36,394 nt of DNA from Collimonas sp. OK607 (GTDB lineage Bacteria > Pseudomonadota > Gammaproteobacteria > Burkholderiales > Burkholderiaceae_D). The translations under genes were made by a program, and so were the position numbers. Every line of letters starts with the position of its first letter. The stretch's first letter is position 1. The stretch spans positions 1-36,394 of the forward strand of contig NZ_FOKF01000043.1 of assembly GCF_900111995.1 (NCBI RefSeq), read 5' to 3'. A model generated the notes under the pieces. It searched no databases. It was not told the DNA's origin and saw nothing but the letters and a program-made list of their open reading frames with translations. Of the stretch, positions 36,037 to 36,394 are shown in pieces.

Positions 36037-36057
36037 AAAAAAAGCGCTCCGAGGAGC
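36037..36057 (+). terminator. Half of an intrinsic terminator, apparently cut by the IS4 element
   Basis: AAAAAAAGCGCTCCGAGGAGC contains the left arm and most of the right arm of a hairpin (GCTCC-GA-GGAGC). A full stem would continue GC and a T-run; instead the IS4 terminus TAATGCCG begins at 36058. On the minus strand the same hairpin is followed by GCTTTTTTT and remains a complete terminator. Interruption by insertion is an inference. Confidence 0.55.
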
Positions 36058-36394
36058 TAATGCCGTTCAGTTAAGACTGGACGGCATTTTTATTTTGGGC
36101 TTGTAAACGTTCGGGCCAGCTGTTAACCTGCGTGTCGATGCTCGATGACACTCTCCATTTCCTTGCAAACCACCTCGAAGCGCCTGACTGGCGTCGGCTA
36201 GGAGAGCATTTGCCTGTCGAATGGATTGAACAGGCCGTGCAGCGCACCGACGCAACGAGCATCCGCCATCGCCGCCTGCCTGCCGAGCAAGTGGTCTGGC
36301 TCATGGTGGCATTGGCGCTATATCGTCACAAGTCCATCAGTGAAGTACTCGATGATCTCGGCTTGGCGTTGCCGGACTCTCAGGTGCCTTTCGT
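36058..36394 (+). mobile_element. IS4-family insertion sequence, left end (continues past window)
   Basis: The sequence TAATGCCGTTCAGTTAAG at 36058 closely matches the terminal inverted repeat of IS4 (TAATGCCGATCAGTTAAG). It is followed at 36138 by the transposase start. Inside the end, ATGCCGTTCAG (36060-36070) and CTGGACGGCAT (36077-36087) form a hairpin with a TTTTATTTT tail, which would stop outside transcripts from entering the transposase gene. The right end and the target duplication lie beyond the window. Confidence 0.8.
36138..36394 (+). CDS. IS4-family transposase, N-terminal part (runs off the right edge)
   Basis: From ATG at 36138 (or GTG at 36132) the frame is open to the window edge, about 85 codons, reading MLDDTLHFLANHLEAPDWRR, then LPVEWIEQAVQRTDATSIRH, then RRLPAEQVVWLMVALALYRH and KSISEVLDDLGLALPDSQ. 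The LPxEWIxQA...SIRxRRLPAEQVVWL pattern is the N-terminal domain of IS4-type transposases (pfam13006-like). The DDE catalytic core is outside, so integrity is unknown. No ribosome-binding site stands out, typical of poorly translated transposases. Confidence 0.88.
   Translation, partial: MLDDTLHFLANHLEAPDWRRLGEHLPVEWIEQAVQRTDATSIRHRRLPAEQVVWLMVALALYRHKSISEVLDDLGLALPDSQVPF

Noticed and set aside
36067-36304. Minus-strand open frames at the right edge
   Set aside because: Antisense to the IS4 transposase, whose plus-strand translation is clearly recognisable.

Overview
The window looks like a chromosomal segment of a betaproteobacterium of the Oxalobacteraceae type (Collimonas/Herbaspirillum/Janthinobacterium-like). 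The grounds are the gene order tsaB-rimI-udg, lplT/alr-radA, adhC-fghA and nsrR-hmp, the moderately GC-rich coding style, and protein sequences resembling that family. This placement is inference from recognition; no search was run. Almost everything is core or common accessory metabolism, and I did not find a convincing novel defence or mobile system.

Layout: the left edge (1-500) is the 5' end of an IS1182-type transposase reading out of the window, followed by a degraded AraC-family C-terminus that abuts a uracil-DNA glycosylase-like gene. From 1.6 to 5.4 kb there are a VOC/PhnB-like protein, the divergent tesA/ybbA pair whose start codons overlap, a small coiled-coil membrane protein, a LysR regulator and a thioredoxin-like protein. 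From 5.6 to 8.7 kb lies a tightly overlapping operon (tsaB, rimI, a Fe-S uracil-DNA glycosylase, a DUF1853 protein). From 8.7 to 12.7 kb come lplT (reverse), alr and radA. From 12.8 to 14.7 kb is the glutathione-dependent formaldehyde detoxification pair adhC-fghA. This is followed by a perfect REPIN-like inverted repeat and a TerC-family gene preceded by a clear yybP-ykoY (manganese) riboswitch. From 15.9 to 18.8 kb a LysR gene is divergent from malate synthase aceB, which has a strong terminator. From 18.9 to 20.7 kb is a nitric-oxide module: the NsrR sensor and Hmp flavohaemoglobin, each with a 25-bp NsrR-like operator. Then come an S46 serine peptidase, NnrU, the NAD(P)HX repair enzyme Nnr, a DadA-like D-amino-acid dehydrogenase and a DUF2252 protein. 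From 28.0 to 31.7 kb there is a mirror-image block of oxidoreductase / LysR / LysR / oxidoreductase. purL fills 31.9-35.9 kb, and the right edge is the left end of an IS4-family element that appears to have landed inside the purL terminator.

Functional themes: NO and formaldehyde stress (hmp, nsrR and adhC, whose family also reduces S-nitrosoglutathione), metabolite and DNA repair (two UDG-superfamily proteins, Nnr, RadA), metal homeostasis (riboswitch-terC), and several LysR-controlled metabolic genes. Short palindromic repeats occupy at least four intergenic gaps: three members of a GTAGGGTGGGC family and one of a GGGTCAGAG family.
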